A stretch of DNA of 64,000 nt from Phanerodontia chrysosporium (Eukaryota > Basidiomycota > Agaricomycetes > Polyporales > Phanerochaetaceae), in assembly GCA_001910725.1 (NCBI GenBank), contig MJGA01000004.1, positions 186,001 to 250,000 on the forward strand. The letters are read 5' to 3'. Shown piece by piece: positions 21,254-33,931 of the stretch. Positions within the stretch are counted from its first letter, which is position 1; the number at the start of each line of letters is the position of its first letter. The notes beneath the pieces were generated by a model, which was not told the DNA's origin, made no database searches, and was given only the letters and a program-made list of their open reading frames with translations. The translations under genes were made by a program, and so were the position numbers.

Positions 21254-22560
21254 ATGTCTTCAAACCATTTCGCACCCGCCGCGCGGGGCATCGGCACCGA
21301 CGCCAATTAGCGCGACTTCCTTCCTCCAGCAACGAAGCACCGCCTTTCGCGCACGAAAAGCCCTTGGCTCGCAGCCCCGGAATTCTTGGATTAGGCTCTG
21401 CAGGAGACGATGACGAGGACTTGCTCGATATCCCAGGGCTGGGCGGCATCGCGGGCAGGGACGCACCCCCGGGCTTCACCCAGAGCGCGACGACCATTGT
21501 CAACAGCGTCGCGCTGCCGTTTACTACGATTCTCGAAACGAATGTCGCCACCGTGCTTGTTCCCATACAGAGCACGAATGCCCCCGCCAGCGCGTCCACG
21601 CCTGCGCCCGTCCAGCAGTCGAACACGCAGACACAGACGACCTCTACCCAGACAAGTACCTCAACTGAATCCTCATCTGCCGCATCTTCTTCTGGTGCTT
21701 CCACTTCCTCCGCAAACTCGAGCTCTGCCAATAGCGCTTCCGCTGCTTCATCCACTGCAAACCCATCCATCACTCCGCCGCCCTCTAGCGGCCCGTCTGC
21801 ACTCAGTAACGGCAATTCCTTCGTCGGTACGCGTACAGTTTCCAGCACAGTCACCGGCTCCGCCTCCCCTACCAATGGTGCGTCCCAGGCAAGCACTTCT
21901 ACCAAAGGCCTCTCCGGAGGTGCCATCGGAGGCATAGTCGCGGTTTCCGTTATCGCCGCAATCATCATGCTCGTGTGGATTGTCCGCAAGCTGTTCCTGC
22001 GCCGCCGTGCGAAGCGTCGCGAGACCTTCGTCTGGCCGAAGGCCGATTTCGGCCCTGATCAAGGACGCGAAAACGACATCTCCGAAAAGATGTTCGTTCA
22101 CAACGATGGCACAATCCCACCCCCGGTTCCTGACAAGCCGATGGTGCCCACGCTCACGCCTCCACCCATGTCATACAACAACCCTGCCATGCCACCTGTC
22201 TCAGCTCCGGTGCAAAGCCCGACGCTCACCGCTGGCGCCGCCGCAGTCTCGCTGAGCCCTGCGTCCGCAGGCGCAAACTACGCGTGCGTGCGCTGCACGT
22301 ACATCCCGAACCTGCCGGACGAGCTCTCGGTCACGGTTGGCGAGACGGTGCGGGTGCTGAACGAGTACGACGACGGCTGGGCGCTCTGCCTGAACATGCA
22401 CAACGAGCAGGGCGTCGTGCCGCTCGAGTGCCTCGACCGTAGCAACGCGCTGGCGAAGGGCCCCGGCCACTACCTCGGCCAGGGCACCGGCGACTGGCGC
22501 ATGTCGCGCCGTGCTAGCAGCCTGAACGGCGCGCAGGCTGCGGCTGCTGTCCGGTACTAG
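21254..22560 (+). CDS. Single-pass membrane protein with C-terminal SH3 domain
   Basis: From about 21300 one frame is open to 22560. It encodes a short N-terminal region with LLDIPGLGG and a Ser/Thr-rich ectodomain. Then come a membrane segment (GGIVAVSVIAAIIMLVWIV, about 21928-21984) followed by KLFLRRRAKRR, a Pro-rich cytosolic part and an SH3 domain (ACVRCTYIPNLPDELSVTVG, then GWALCLNMHNEQGVVPLECL). The layout suits a membrane-anchored scaffold in polarity or stress signalling, as with fungal Sho1- or Fus1-like proteins, but orthology is not claimed. The start is unsure: the good ATG at 21254 (MSSNHFAPAARG) is one frame off and there is no GT donor between, so a base may be missing near 21285. 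An in-frame ATG exists at 21046. Confidence 0.75.
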
Positions 22561-24510
22561 CTTGACTCGGTAAGTAACGGCTCTTCTTCCTCGTTGTATG
22601 CGCGTGTTCTAATTGTGCCGCAGCCCAGAGAACATGCTTCATATTATTGGCCGCGATACGGTCATATATTGTATTGCGTACTTCCATGTTATCCTTGTGC
22701 CCTACCCCCCACTGTTGTATACCAATCTTCTATACCCTCCCTGTGCCAATCTGTCCGTTTACCACCCCCATCCTCTCCCTCCGTCTTTATTCACTTCTCA
22801 ACTATAACTTAGCAGTACTGAAGTAACACTATAGGGTGTAGGCTCACTTTAGAATTTGATGGTGTTTGTATGTCCTTCATGCCCAGAGTCTTACCCGTTC
22901 TACTTCACGTCGTCTATTGTTTAAGGTCCCGTTGTGGCTCTGTTAGCCAAATCATGACCGAGACTATCTCAGAATGTCTTCTAGCTCAGTTTGTCGGCGG
23001 GAAATCTGTTGGGGCGTCGAAACGAAACAAGACATACCGCAAGACAGTCAAGGACGCGAGCGGAGGAGCGTTCAGTACCACATTCCGAGCGTGTGGCGGA
23101 CGCGGCTTAGCAGACCATGTAATTCTCTGGGCAGCGCCGCTGTCATCTCACTGTAGTTCTACCCCGGGCCTCGTATCCTAACTTACTTCCGTGCAGCGAA
23201 CAGAAGGACGACCGGAGGAGCGGGGCCTTGTGAGTCGGCAGCCGTGTTTGGGCGGGATGTCGCCTACAGAGCATGCGGGGCACGCTGTTAGATTTTTGGA
23301 TATAGACAAAGCTTGCAAACTTTGTATCAGACCGGTGTGCTGGTATTCTCAGAGAACGATATAGATGCATGGAAACAGACGGTGAGACTCGAGTGCGCAG
23401 ATGGAGACTTTCCAGAAGAGGACTTTTGCTGATAAGATAAGATCGAACAAGGAACCTGCGACGAACGAGTCCTGGGTCATGAGCATAAATCTTGAAACGG
23501 CGAGGTGCAGATACGTTTTATACGGCTGATTGCGATAAGCAGATTGTGAGAACCTGCGATGGGACATCTGCGCATGCAGAGCATGGGAGGTCGAGCCCTT
23601 TCCCAGAAGGGATAGCTGCAGAGGAGGGCAGATATTCCGCGCCCAGTCGCATTGCACATTGCACTCGGGCAGGCGCGGGCACACACGGTGCTGAAACGCT
23701 CGCGGGCCAATGGTGCTGCTGGGTGCGACGCCGAAAATCCTCGATTGCTACAGCTCCGCACGCAGGGGCGCGCTGCGTGGTGTGAAACACCCAAGCCCGC
23801 GCGCCCGCTCACACTAGCTCTCACCGCCCTCCGGCTGCCGCGGCCGCGTGTGTGGGGTCATCAGGTGCGGCACGATGCGCAGGCATGGTGAGGGCGGCGG
23901 CGGCGGCTGGGCTGTGCGCTAGAGCTGGCCAGGAACGACTCACATCGCGTTCGTGAGCTGTCGCGGGCGCGGGCTGACACTCGAGCGCACTCTTGTCAGC
24001 CCCGAACCCAACGCGGGGCACCGCAGCGGGCGTCTCGGAGTTGCTCGCACGCTAGGAATACTCGCGCGTCGGTCCGCGCGGCCTGGGGTAGGTTGCGCGG
24101 TCGCTGTCGAAGTCAACGTTGTGCAAGGAGTGAGGGACAATTGTCGGGCGTGTTACGCGTCGGATGCTGACGGCGAGGTGAGAGCGGGAGGAGCGCCGTA
24201 TATGTCAGCGCCGTCCAGGGCCGGACAAATTGTGGGGAAATACCAGGTTTGGGTCCGGTTGATGCCATTTGTGGACTGTTTCTGTGCCAAAAGGCGTTCG
24301 GAAAGCTCGGATTGGCGGCCGAAGAGACGTGACTGTACGTGATGACGCAGGCCGTTTATGGATGCCGCACCTGTGCAAAGCTTACCGCAACCTCCGAGTC
24401 CGAATGCATCCATCCTGATGCTGACCACAAATTCGCACACGCCGTTCTAACCTCTCTCTACCTCTAACCACCTCCTGCCGCTGCGCACACCCTCCCGCTC
24501 GCCGTCGACC
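22561..24510. other. Intergenic region, about 1.95 kb
   Basis: It holds the 3' flank of the SH3 gene and the promoter of the flippase. From about 23600 to 24150 it is CpG-rich and gives many chance open frames on both strands, none with a recognisable domain. No RNA gene or repeat family was identified. Confidence 0.4.
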
Positions 24511-27500
24511 ATGGCGTCGAAGAGCAAGGCTCGCATCGCCGCCTGGTACCACACATGGGGCACCTGGTACACCAAGTGGGCCGAGTTCAACGTCGAGTCC
24601 CTATTCTCCCGCAAACGTCCCCTTGCCCCGCCCCGCTCCGTCTTCGTCCACCAGGACCTCCCCGCTGACTGGTTCGACAAGAAGCAGCGTGTCACCAAGG
24701 ATCATGTCTATGCAACGAACCAGGTTATCACCTCCAAGTATACCGTCGTCACCTTCATTCCCCGCAACCTTCTCGAGCAGTTTAGGAGAGTAGCAAACTG
24801 GTGAGTCGTTTCATTTCCGTGCCTCGTAGGGTTCTTTGGGGCATGTCATGGGCTTCGAAGAGGATCAGGGCCATGGCCTCGGAGGTGCTTCGGCGCGCTG
24901 CGCATACACCGCACTCGGGACTCAAGTCGACAGTCAAGACATCCGGTCATGCAACTTTCCACATCCATCATGTCCATCACCGATCCACATCCATCATGTT
25001 CTTCACCCCCTACGTTTCGCCGCCTGCTTTGTCCACACCCGTCGGACAAGCTCCAGCTCCTCTTTTGCGCAGTCCCCCAGCCCGGGCACAGCGGTGGAGT
25101 CTCCCTCGCGTAATCCCACCGCTTCCTGCATTCGCGCCATCTGTCAACGATCTACGCCAACTTATATCTCCCCGCCGTACACTGAATCCTACGCTGTTTC
25201 CTGGTCGTCCGCGGTCAGTCCCCAATATCCCAGTGCGACCATTATGCCGTACGGGTGTCTTGCCCCTGTAGTTTTCCGTTTCCCGCACCCACTACACTCG
25301 TTGCCGACTGTCACCGACACGACCGCCCATCGCCATGCGAATAGTCCGGCCCTGTCTTCTCGGTCGGGCGCGCGGGGAGGCCCCAACAGCTTCGCGCGCC
25401 CGCTTACGCCGTCCCCCCAGCCCGGGCATGCCGACGGTGTCTTCCTCGCGTAGCCCGCCGCCCGTCGCACCCGCCTCGCCCGCCTGCCCGCGTACCCTCC
25501 TTGCGCCGGGCACGAGTTTTTCGCCACACGACCGTTTTTCCTTGCGGCGTGCCGGGCGCCTTTGCAGCCGTCGGCTCTGACGTCGGTGTCGCATCAAACA
25601 GAGCTCGATCGGGCTCTGCGGCCGCAATTCAACAACGGGCCTCGTCCATCAGGACGAGCCAATCTCTCCGCCATGGCGACGTCCCTGGTCTAGCCAGTCG
25701 CGTTGTCGACAGAACATCTTCTCGCACGACCTGCACGACGCGGAGCGCCAAACGTCCTCGCTGCGTCCGCGCACGCTCGACTTCCCGCGGTTGCGGGGAG
25801 TTGACTTGATCACATTTTGCGAGGCGTGATCCCTCGGCCCATGACATGCCGTATCCTCCGCTGCCTGCTTCACCGCGATTGGCGCAGCTGACGCTGTGCA
25901 TGCGCCTGATGTGTGCTGCGTCTTACAAGATGCCGGACACATCACGGACGCGAGGGAGCACGCTTCTCGTTTTGATTTGACTCTGTTTCGCATCGGTTTG
26001 GTCCCGAAGTGAACGCACGCTGACGCACTTTGTCCTGCAGCTTCTTTTTGGCTATTGCGATCCTCCAGTTCTTCTCGCTCTTCTCTACGGTTTCACCAGG
26101 ACTGGTCATCCTCCCGCTGCTCATTGTGCTCGCGATAACGGCGCTCAAGGATGGCTACGAGGACATCAAACGGCATCAAAGCGACCGACAAGTCAACTAC
26201 TCGCAAGTCCGCGTGCTCGCGGGCGGTGACTTTGTCAACCCGAACCCAATGGAAGGCAAGAGCAAGACTTTCGTGCGCGGATTTGCACCGCAATTCAAGC
26301 GCAGGCCGAAGAAGTCAAAGCTCAGCGCCGCTGGCTCAGGGGCTGCGACACAGGACCGTAAAGACATGGCCGAGCGCGGCGCACCACCAGAAGGCATCCC
26401 AGTTCATTCACCTCAGGATACTGGCGAAGCCGAGGTGTTCGACGGCCGCGAGTATGATGAAGAGGAGGCGGTCCCGCAAGACGGCCTCTTCCACCACCAC
26501 TACGGCAGTCAGCGGCCGCACTGGCAGATGACGAACTGGGAGGACCTCAAGGTTGGCGATTTTGTCAAGATCATGGACAACGAGTCGATTCCCGCGGACG
26601 TGCTCCTATGCGCGACTTCCGAGGACGAGAACGTGGCGTTTATCGAGACGAAGAACCTGGATGGCGAGACGAACCTGAAGAGCCGCTCCGCGGCACCCCC
26701 GCTCACGCATCTGCGTACGGCGAACGCGTGCGCTGACCGTCGGCACTCGTTCCGCGTCGACTGCGATCGCCCTGATACCAACCTCTACCGGCTCAACGCG
26801 GCGGTGGTCATGCCCGGCGAGCAGAAGAGCCCGGTCGACATCCAGATGGTCCTCCTCCGCGGCACTGTGCTGCGGAACACCCGGTGGGCCATTGGCCTGG
26901 TTCTCTACACTGGTCAGGACACGAAGATCGTGCTCAATTCTGGCGATACCCCGAGTAAACGGAGCAAGGTCGAGCGGCAGATGAACCCCCAAGTGTAAGT
27001 TCCGTGGTCTATTCTTGGAGAGCTCGAGCTGACACCGTTGTAGGTTCATCAACCTTGGTATTCTTGCGTGCATGTCCATCGCGCTTGGCATAGCGGACGC
27101 GATCCTGGAGCAGCGGTACTTCCCGATGAACGCGCCCTGGCTCTTCCGCGACACGCGTTCGGACGACAATCCGCACATCAACGGTCTCATTACCGCGGTC
27201 TTTGCACTCATCACGTTCCAGAACATCGTGCCAATCTCGCTGTACATCTCGATCGAGTTCGTGCGGACGATTCAGGCGCTCTGGATCTACTTCGACTACG
27301 AGATGTACTACGAGAAGACCGACACGACGACACTGGCACGAAGCTGGAACTTGTCGGATGACCTTGGCCAGATCCAGTACATTTTCTCCGACAAGACAGG
27401 CACGCTTACCCAGAACGCGATGGTATTCCGGCAGTGCTCCATTGGTGGCCATGAGTACAAGGGCGATCCCGAGACACCGAGCGACACCATCAAGGTCAAG

Positions 27501-30459
27501 GAGGATCCGTTCCTTACGAAGCGTCTCTCCGGCGATTCGACGACCGCCTCTGGCTCGAACTCGGGTGCGTCTGGCTCGCGCTCGCCCGCGAAAAAGGGGT
27601 CCGGTTCGATCGACCAGTTTGCCGTGCCAGATCCGCACGCGGTTCCCGAGGTCAAGCTCTCGCAGGGCGTGCTCAAGCGGTTCAAGGACCATGTGCTCTC
27701 CGGAGACATTGCGAAGGCTACCGCTGTCAACGCAGACTCGACCGCGGACGACTACTCGTATGCGCGCATGCTGAACGGGTTTTGGCTCACGCTCGCACTC
27801 TGTCACACCGTGCTCACTGCCACGGACCCGGAGACGGGCGCGCTCGAGTACAAGGCGCAGAGTCCCGACGAGGCGGCACTCGTCCAGGCGGCCGCCGACG
27901 TCGGGTTCACATTCCGCGGGCGCGACAAGGACGTGCTGATGGTCAGCACACCATTCTCGGAGGGTATTGACCGGTACGAGCTCCTGAACGTGCTCGAGTT
28001 CAACTCGGCCCGCAAACGGATGAGCGTCATCGTGCGCAAGATTGACGAGGACGAGAAGGGCGCACTCCTGCTCCTGACCAAGGGCGCGGACAACGTCATC
28101 TTCGAGCGCCTCCGCCCCGGGTACCAGGAGCAGCTCAAGGAGGTCACCGAGGATCATCTCGCGGACTTTGCGAGCGAGGGCTTGCGGACGCTTACGCTCG
28201 CGTGGCGGTCTATCCCTGGTTCGTTCCCTCGCATCTGGCATTCAACTCAGATTGCTAACTGACTTTACAGAGGATGAGTATGATGCGTGGAGCGAAATGT
28301 ACCACGAGGCAACCGTCGCTCTCGAGGGCCGCGAAGAGAAGATCGACGCAGCCTGCGAAGCGATCGAGAGGGACCTCAATCTGCTCGGCGCGACTGCCAT
28401 CGAAGATAGGCTGCAGGATGGCGTTCCTGAGACTATCGCCGACCTCAAGGAAGCTGGCATCAAGATCTGGGTTGCGACCGGTGACAAGCTCGAGACCGCG
28501 ATTGGTAAGCCGCCTGTTGCGCTTCATTTGTACGATATTGACTTCTTGCCTAGCTATCGGGCACAGCACGAACCTCATCGGCCGCGACGACAATGTCATC
28601 ATCATCCGCGGTGGTGGCGAGTTCGGTCGCCCGGTATACTCGCAGATGGCTGGCGCCGTCGACGAGTTCTTCCCGACGAGCGGAATCCTGAACGAGGAGG
28701 GCATCGCGGACAACATCAAGTCGGAGGCGAATCCGGGTGGGCCGTACGCGCTGCAGCGCGTGAACACGGGAGTGACGTCGATCGTGGGGCACGACAACGG
28801 ACAGCGGCCGGGCGGGTACGTGCTCGTCATCGACGGCGCGGCGCTCGGCGAGGCGCTCGGTGACGACACGCACAAGCAGCTGCTCCTGCGGCTCGCCATG
28901 CAATGTGAGGCCGTCATCTGCTGCCGCGTGTCGCCGCTCCAGAAGGCGCTCGTCGTGAAGCTCGTGAAGGACGGCCTCGGTGTCATCACGCTTGCGATCG
29001 GCGACGGCGCGAACGACGTGAGCATGATCCAGGCTGCCGACGTCGGTGTGGGTATCGCGGGCGAGGAAGGCCTTCAGGCGGTTAACTCGTCCGACTATGC
29101 TATTGCTCAGGTGCGTTTTCATTCGTGTCGTGTCGGATACAGAGGCTCATGGTGCGCGCAGTTCCGGTTCCTGAAGCGCCTGTTGCTCGTCCACGGACAC
29201 TGGTCGTACGCACGCAATGGCAACATGATCACCAACTTCTTCTACAAGAACATCGTATGTATCGGCATACTGTGGTGGTACCAGATCTACTGCGCATGGA
29301 GCAGTCAATAGTGAGTCCGACACTTGGTCTTGACTTACGATAGAATTTGACGGTTGGGCTCTTCCCAGCGACTTCGAGTATACCTACCTGCTCTTCTGGA
29401 ACTCGTTCTGGACGATTTTGCCAGTCATCGCGATGGGTCTCTTCGACCGTATCGTGGACGACCACGTCCTCATGGACCTGCCGGAGCTCTACAAGCACTC
29501 GCGCAATGGAGAGTACTTCAACCTCAAGCTCTTCTTACTCTACATGCTCGACGGCATCTATCAGGTGCGTCATATGGTACTCGATGCCACGATCACTGCT
29601 CACGCGCTCTGTAGTCTGTGATCGTGTTCTTCTTCCTTCTCTACGGCTATTTCTCGCCGACGTCCCGCGTCGATGGGTACGATGTCTACTTGTACGAGTT
29701 CTCGACCACCATGGCCATTGGTGCCGTCATGATCGTCACCGTGTTTGTCGGCATTAATATCACGACCTGGACGAGTTGGGTCTGGTGGACACTTGGTATC
29801 GAGATTCTGCTCATCTGGGTGTACACGGTACGTTACCGCCTTCCATGTCGCCGCACGCCTTGCTCACGTCCTGCTAGGCTGTCTACTCTGCGATCCCACC
29901 GAGTTCATTCCCTACCCCTATCTATGGCAACGACCACTACCTGTTCCACTCAGCCTACTACTGGCTGGGCCTGCTATTCGTCGTCCCTCTGGCACTGCTC
30001 CCGCGGTTGGCCGCGAAGGCGTACAAGTTCATCTTCCACCCGTCCGATATCGATCGCGTGCGTTACCTACACAAGATGAACCCCGAGCACGACTTCCGCA
30101 AGGACCGCGAGCAAGGCGGTATCGCGTACATCAAGCGCAGCGTGAGCACGTCGCGCGGCATCAAGCGCCGCTCCATCATCCACCGCGGCCCGCGCGCAGC
30201 GATGGGCAGTCGCACTGACATGGCGACGGGCCAGCGCTCACACAACACCGGGTTCGACTTCGCGATGGAGGAGAACGGCGTCGCGTTGCGGCGGCTGCAG
30301 AGCAACCTCTCGGGGATGCAGCAGCCGGCACAGCAGCACAAGCGGCGGCGGTCGATCCTGTCGAGTCTGTCGCGCACCGTGCGGCGGAAGAAGGTGCCGA
30401 GCACTGTTGTTGAGGACCCTGTGATGGAGGAGTCCCAGCCCAATTCACCAAAACATTAA
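24511..30459 (+). CDS. P4-type ATPase, aminophospholipid flippase (Dnf1/Dnf2-like, 1449 aa)
   Basis: Nine exons sum to 4350 nt in frame: 24511-24800, 26041-26994, 27044-28218, 28271-28504, 28554-29110, 29162-29310, 29369-29564, 29615-29827 and 29878-30459. P4 hallmarks are [20 protein letters not shown] at the first membrane region, PADVLLC and DGETNLK of the actuator domain, the phosphorylated D531 in [25 protein letters not shown] in the nucleotide domain and [19 protein letters not shown] at the hinge. Several C-terminal membrane helices and a basic tail follow. The enzyme moves phospholipids from the outer to the inner leaflet of the plasma membrane or Golgi/endosomes, normally with a Cdc50 partner that is not in this window. 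The first intron is 1240 nt, against about 50 nt for the others. Confidence 0.95.
24801..26040 (+). other. Unusually long first intron of the flippase gene
   Basis: The donor gtgagt and acceptor ctgcag join RRVAN to [11 protein letters not shown], which are contiguous in P4-ATPases, so the intron is real. It contains a duplicated short word (cacatccatcatgt near 24960 and 24985) and two diverged copies of a Pro/Ser-coding-like segment near 25075 and 25415. No complete gene or transposon ends were recognised inside. Confidence 0.75.
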
Positions 30460-31031
30460 TTCTTACGCCCATGAGACGAACAATTCCGCCCCGACCCCCT
30501 AGATGCTCCGCGCCCCCACACTCCCACCACTGTGTTATTATGCCACGCCCCACACTCACCCACTCGATGTTTCAGTACTGCTCATCTACCGCGCTCCTTC
30601 GTATTATATTCTTTCCCTCCCATTTCTTCGTTGTATCCATCGGATGTCTATCACTGGTAGCACAGGCGCACACCCCACTTACGATAATGACGATAATGAG
30701 TTTCGCTCCGCCGTCGACGTCCATCTTCTTGTGCTTTTAGGTGTTCGAATACGTATGTACTTTAGTCAGCGCGTGTATATACCTGCATGGACGAGTGCCT
30801 CTCTGCGCGATCTTCATTTCGCGCAAGAAAGTTGAGCGCCCGATTCGTAACCTGTTTGTTCTAAACGACTTCAAGCTCGTGTATCACTCTAGGCATGAAG
30901 CACAATCTCGAGCATGCGAAAAGCTATTGGCACGCATTCAACAAATTACAATTGCTTGGTATCATACAGGACTGACATTCTACTCCTGCGCCTGAGGCCT
31001 GAGTCCTCATCGCGCCCTGTGCTAATACAAG
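30460..31031. other. Convergent intergenic region
   Basis: This separates the 3' ends of the flippase (+) and the FunK1 gene (-). It should hold both polyadenylation regions. No open frame or repeat of note. Confidence 0.5.
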
Positions 31032-33483
31032 CTAGTACACCCCAAGTGGAAGAGGTTTAACTCGCAGCGAACCACGTGTTTCAAAATACCTCTTCAACCG
31101 CGCAAAGCAATCGGGGATGTCCGTCTTGCAAATGAGGTCGATAGAGGCTTGCCCGTCTGGAGCGTCAGTGGTGCGATCTTCTTCGACCTTGCGGTATACC
31201 AGGTGTAGCTTCAGTCTGAGCGGAACGAGAATATCCGACACGGCATTCTTAAGATCGGCATGGATTGAGTGAATGAGGGCCATCTCCGGTTGCGTGAGCC
31301 CCGGTGCGAGGATGAGATCGCGGCGGCTACCATAGTCGTAGAACAAGGAACGCGCCACGAACCGCTGGTTCTGGAGTGCGGCTTCGGACTGTGTCGGACG
31401 GCTCTCGTGGATTATGTGATCGATAAGCATATACATAGCGACCCAATAGAGCGACTCCCAGTCGTTCAGAGGGTGGTACCGAAACGAAGGGAGCTGGGGC
31501 GGCAACGGTTCCGTCTTGGCTAATGAGTCTCTGTCTTTCATGAAGGGCTCCGACTGGGGACGATTGAAAGCCGTCTGTTCATCGTGAATGACGCTGGTGT
31601 TGAATAGATACCAACCCCGGTCTGCTTCAACCGACATAAAGTATTCTGTGCCCTATCTCCACGTCAGTCTCTTGGTCGCTTGCAGTGACCCTAGACCTAC
31701 CGTGCGCTTGTGCGACATAGTGTTCTCACGGTCCCAACGCTGTGCGTATTCGAAGTCGGTTAACATACCCTTAGGCTTGCCACGTTCGTATACAACGAGG
31801 ATGTTGCCCGTACTGATGTCGCGATGGACCCATCCCATGCTATGCATGACATAGAGACCTGCAATGCAGTGAGGCCCGGTGGAAAATACCGACAATAGAA
31901 GAGGCGCGACTCACACTGCACCACATCATAAATGGCAGAAAATATGGTCTTAAGGGAACCTTCCTTATGCAAGGCGTGGCCGTACTGCTTGAACACGACG
32001 CGGTGGTGGGTTTTCTGATTAAGAAAGAGTATCTTTGGAGGGACGCGCTCGACGAAAAAGGACTGGCTCGAATGGGAGCGAATATGGTCGTCTTGCTGCC
32101 GAGATGGGTAGAGAGCAGAGATAAGGCTGACGGAGCGCACAGCACCAGATGCGTCCCTTCGGACAAGGTGCTCGAACGACGGTGTTCGATCGTCAAACTC
32201 GCCGATGCGGACGTCGCCATACTCTGCGATGTCAGGGACATGGTCCTCCAGCAATGGATGTTTCCAGACCGGCTCGTCCTTCACGTCGTGGCGCAGGGCC
32301 TGTATAACGACTGCGTCGCGCATCCTGTCGCTGTCGACCCAGTAATCCTTGATGACGACCACTGGCCCCTCCGTGAGCCCATTCGCACCCACGCGGCGCG
32401 CCTTCCATACACGCGTTCCGCGTCCGTATGTGCCGTCGGTAGCCGCTGACGATATAAGTTCTTGAGTTCTGTAGACCGCGGGGGTGACCACACAGTCTAC
32501 GACGTGATGGACCGTGATGTCATATGCGCATGATGCAGGGTCAGAGGTATCCTGTGTATGGCGAGTTCGCTTCCGCGGCGCCTGGACGATGGTTGGGTCC
32601 CAACCGAGGGCAGTTTCTTCCGCAAACATCACTCTCAAGAAGAAAGCAACGAAAAGCTTGGGCTCCTGGACCCACTTTTAGTACCATAGAAAACATGGAC
32701 ATCATTATCAGACGTCACCTGGAAAAAGTCGAATGGCGAGCTGACAAGGACTTGTGTCCGGTCGCAGTACCACAATCGTACCGTGGTATTTTCGATAGTA
32801 AAGCCATAAGCTGCACGACGCCTGGGGTCGTCGCGCATGATGACATTCATGCTCCACAGCACTTTGCGAGCGTCCTGCATGGGAGTGTTCTGATCAATTT
32901 AGGAGTCCGGAGGAACGAAAGACAAACGTACATCGTAGAAATCCTTGCCAGTGTTATCCTTCTTGAATTCTCCGACGGGGCCTATGTCTAACCAGCTATA
33001 TCCACTTCCCCTCTCGTGCGCAGACTTGCCTGTGGAGGTGAGGAAAAACCCATCCGGACGAGATTTGTTTACGTCGCGCTGCAGGCCATCTCCTGGGGTT
33101 CTGGTGTCATTGTTCACATAGAAGAAATGCTGCTCCGTAGTGCGCCTGACTAGCTTGCACTCTTCTATGGCGGTCAGAATGTCGGAGGCGACGCCTTCCA
33201 GCTTCTGGAAGACCTCACGATCGCTACCCTTTGAGGCTTTCGGCTGTTGTGGCATGGCCCTCCATTGGTATCTCTTCCCCATCACTTTGAGAGCTGCTGG
33301 GGAACGTGGTGGCTTCTTCATGAGCGCCTTCATGACGGCTTGCAGAGCAGTATCCCCGTCGCCGAAGCTAGGCGGAAGTCCTGGCAAGATGTGCGCTGCG
33401 AAGTCGTCGATAGAGACCTCGGGTATGAGGCGAATATCTTCAGCCAGAGCGTTGCAGGGTATCTCGACGTGGTCATGGAACAT
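31032..33483 (-). CDS. FunK1-type protein kinase (about 717 aa)
   Basis: Proposed exons on the minus strand: 33483-32932, 32874-32719, 32581-31915, 31858-31701 and 31652-31032, together 2154 nt in frame. The third exon start is the least certain. The kinase core has PVVVIKDYW (ATP-site Lys), GWVHRDISTGNILVV (catalytic loop), GMLTDFEYAQRW (DFG replaced by DFE) and, near the end, YHPLNDWESLYWVAMYML, a hallmark of the FunK1 family that is expanded in Agaricomycetes. The N-terminal half is family-typical (EVFQKLEGVASDI, then SRPDGFFLTS). FunK1 kinases are linked in the literature to multicellular development, but substrates are unknown. A decayed relative lies just upstream. Confidence 0.85.
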
Positions 33484-33931
33484 CGGAGCTGCCTGCTTGT
33501 GCTTGCGAAGATGAGTGAACGTGGAACCACCATTTGTGGGCTCGCCGGTGGCAAGGAAGAAGGCTTACAAATGATGAGGTCTGCTCGGGGGAGCAGTGTA
33601 AACAGTTACACTCCTTGTCCAGATGAGAGCAAATATTCGTGCAATCGTGGGGAAAGAGGCTAACAAGGCTGGCAGAGTGCTCCTGACGTCGTGGATCGAG
33701 TACACTTTACATATATGGCAGCTCCCGGATAGAATTGATTACAATACCATATTGGGCAGTAACTTTCCAGATTCATCCCCGCGAGGATACCTCGACGCAG
33801 TGAGCCCCAATAGATTATGGTGTCAAATAGAGTCAGAAGGCGTTGAATAATTGCAATAGTGAGGTCTGTCACATCGCTCGCAGGCTAGGAGTGAGGCACA
33901 GATATCCCTTGTGTCCAATAAATAGTCACGT
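33484..33931. other. Upstream region of FunK1 gene
   Basis: About 450 bp between the FunK1 start and the pseudogene. In the frame of the start codon the bases just upstream continue to read plausibly (NGGSTFTHLRKHKQAAP), so a short upstream exon cannot be excluded. Nothing else is seen. Confidence 0.4.

Noticed and set aside
24836..25453. 205-codon open frame inside the flippase intron
   Set aside because: It lies wholly inside a well-supported intron, is low-complexity Pro/Ser and has no domain.
26606..28241. Large minus-strand open frames opposite the flippase
   Set aside because: Shadows of the codon-biased flippase exons; they cross its introns without splice logic.
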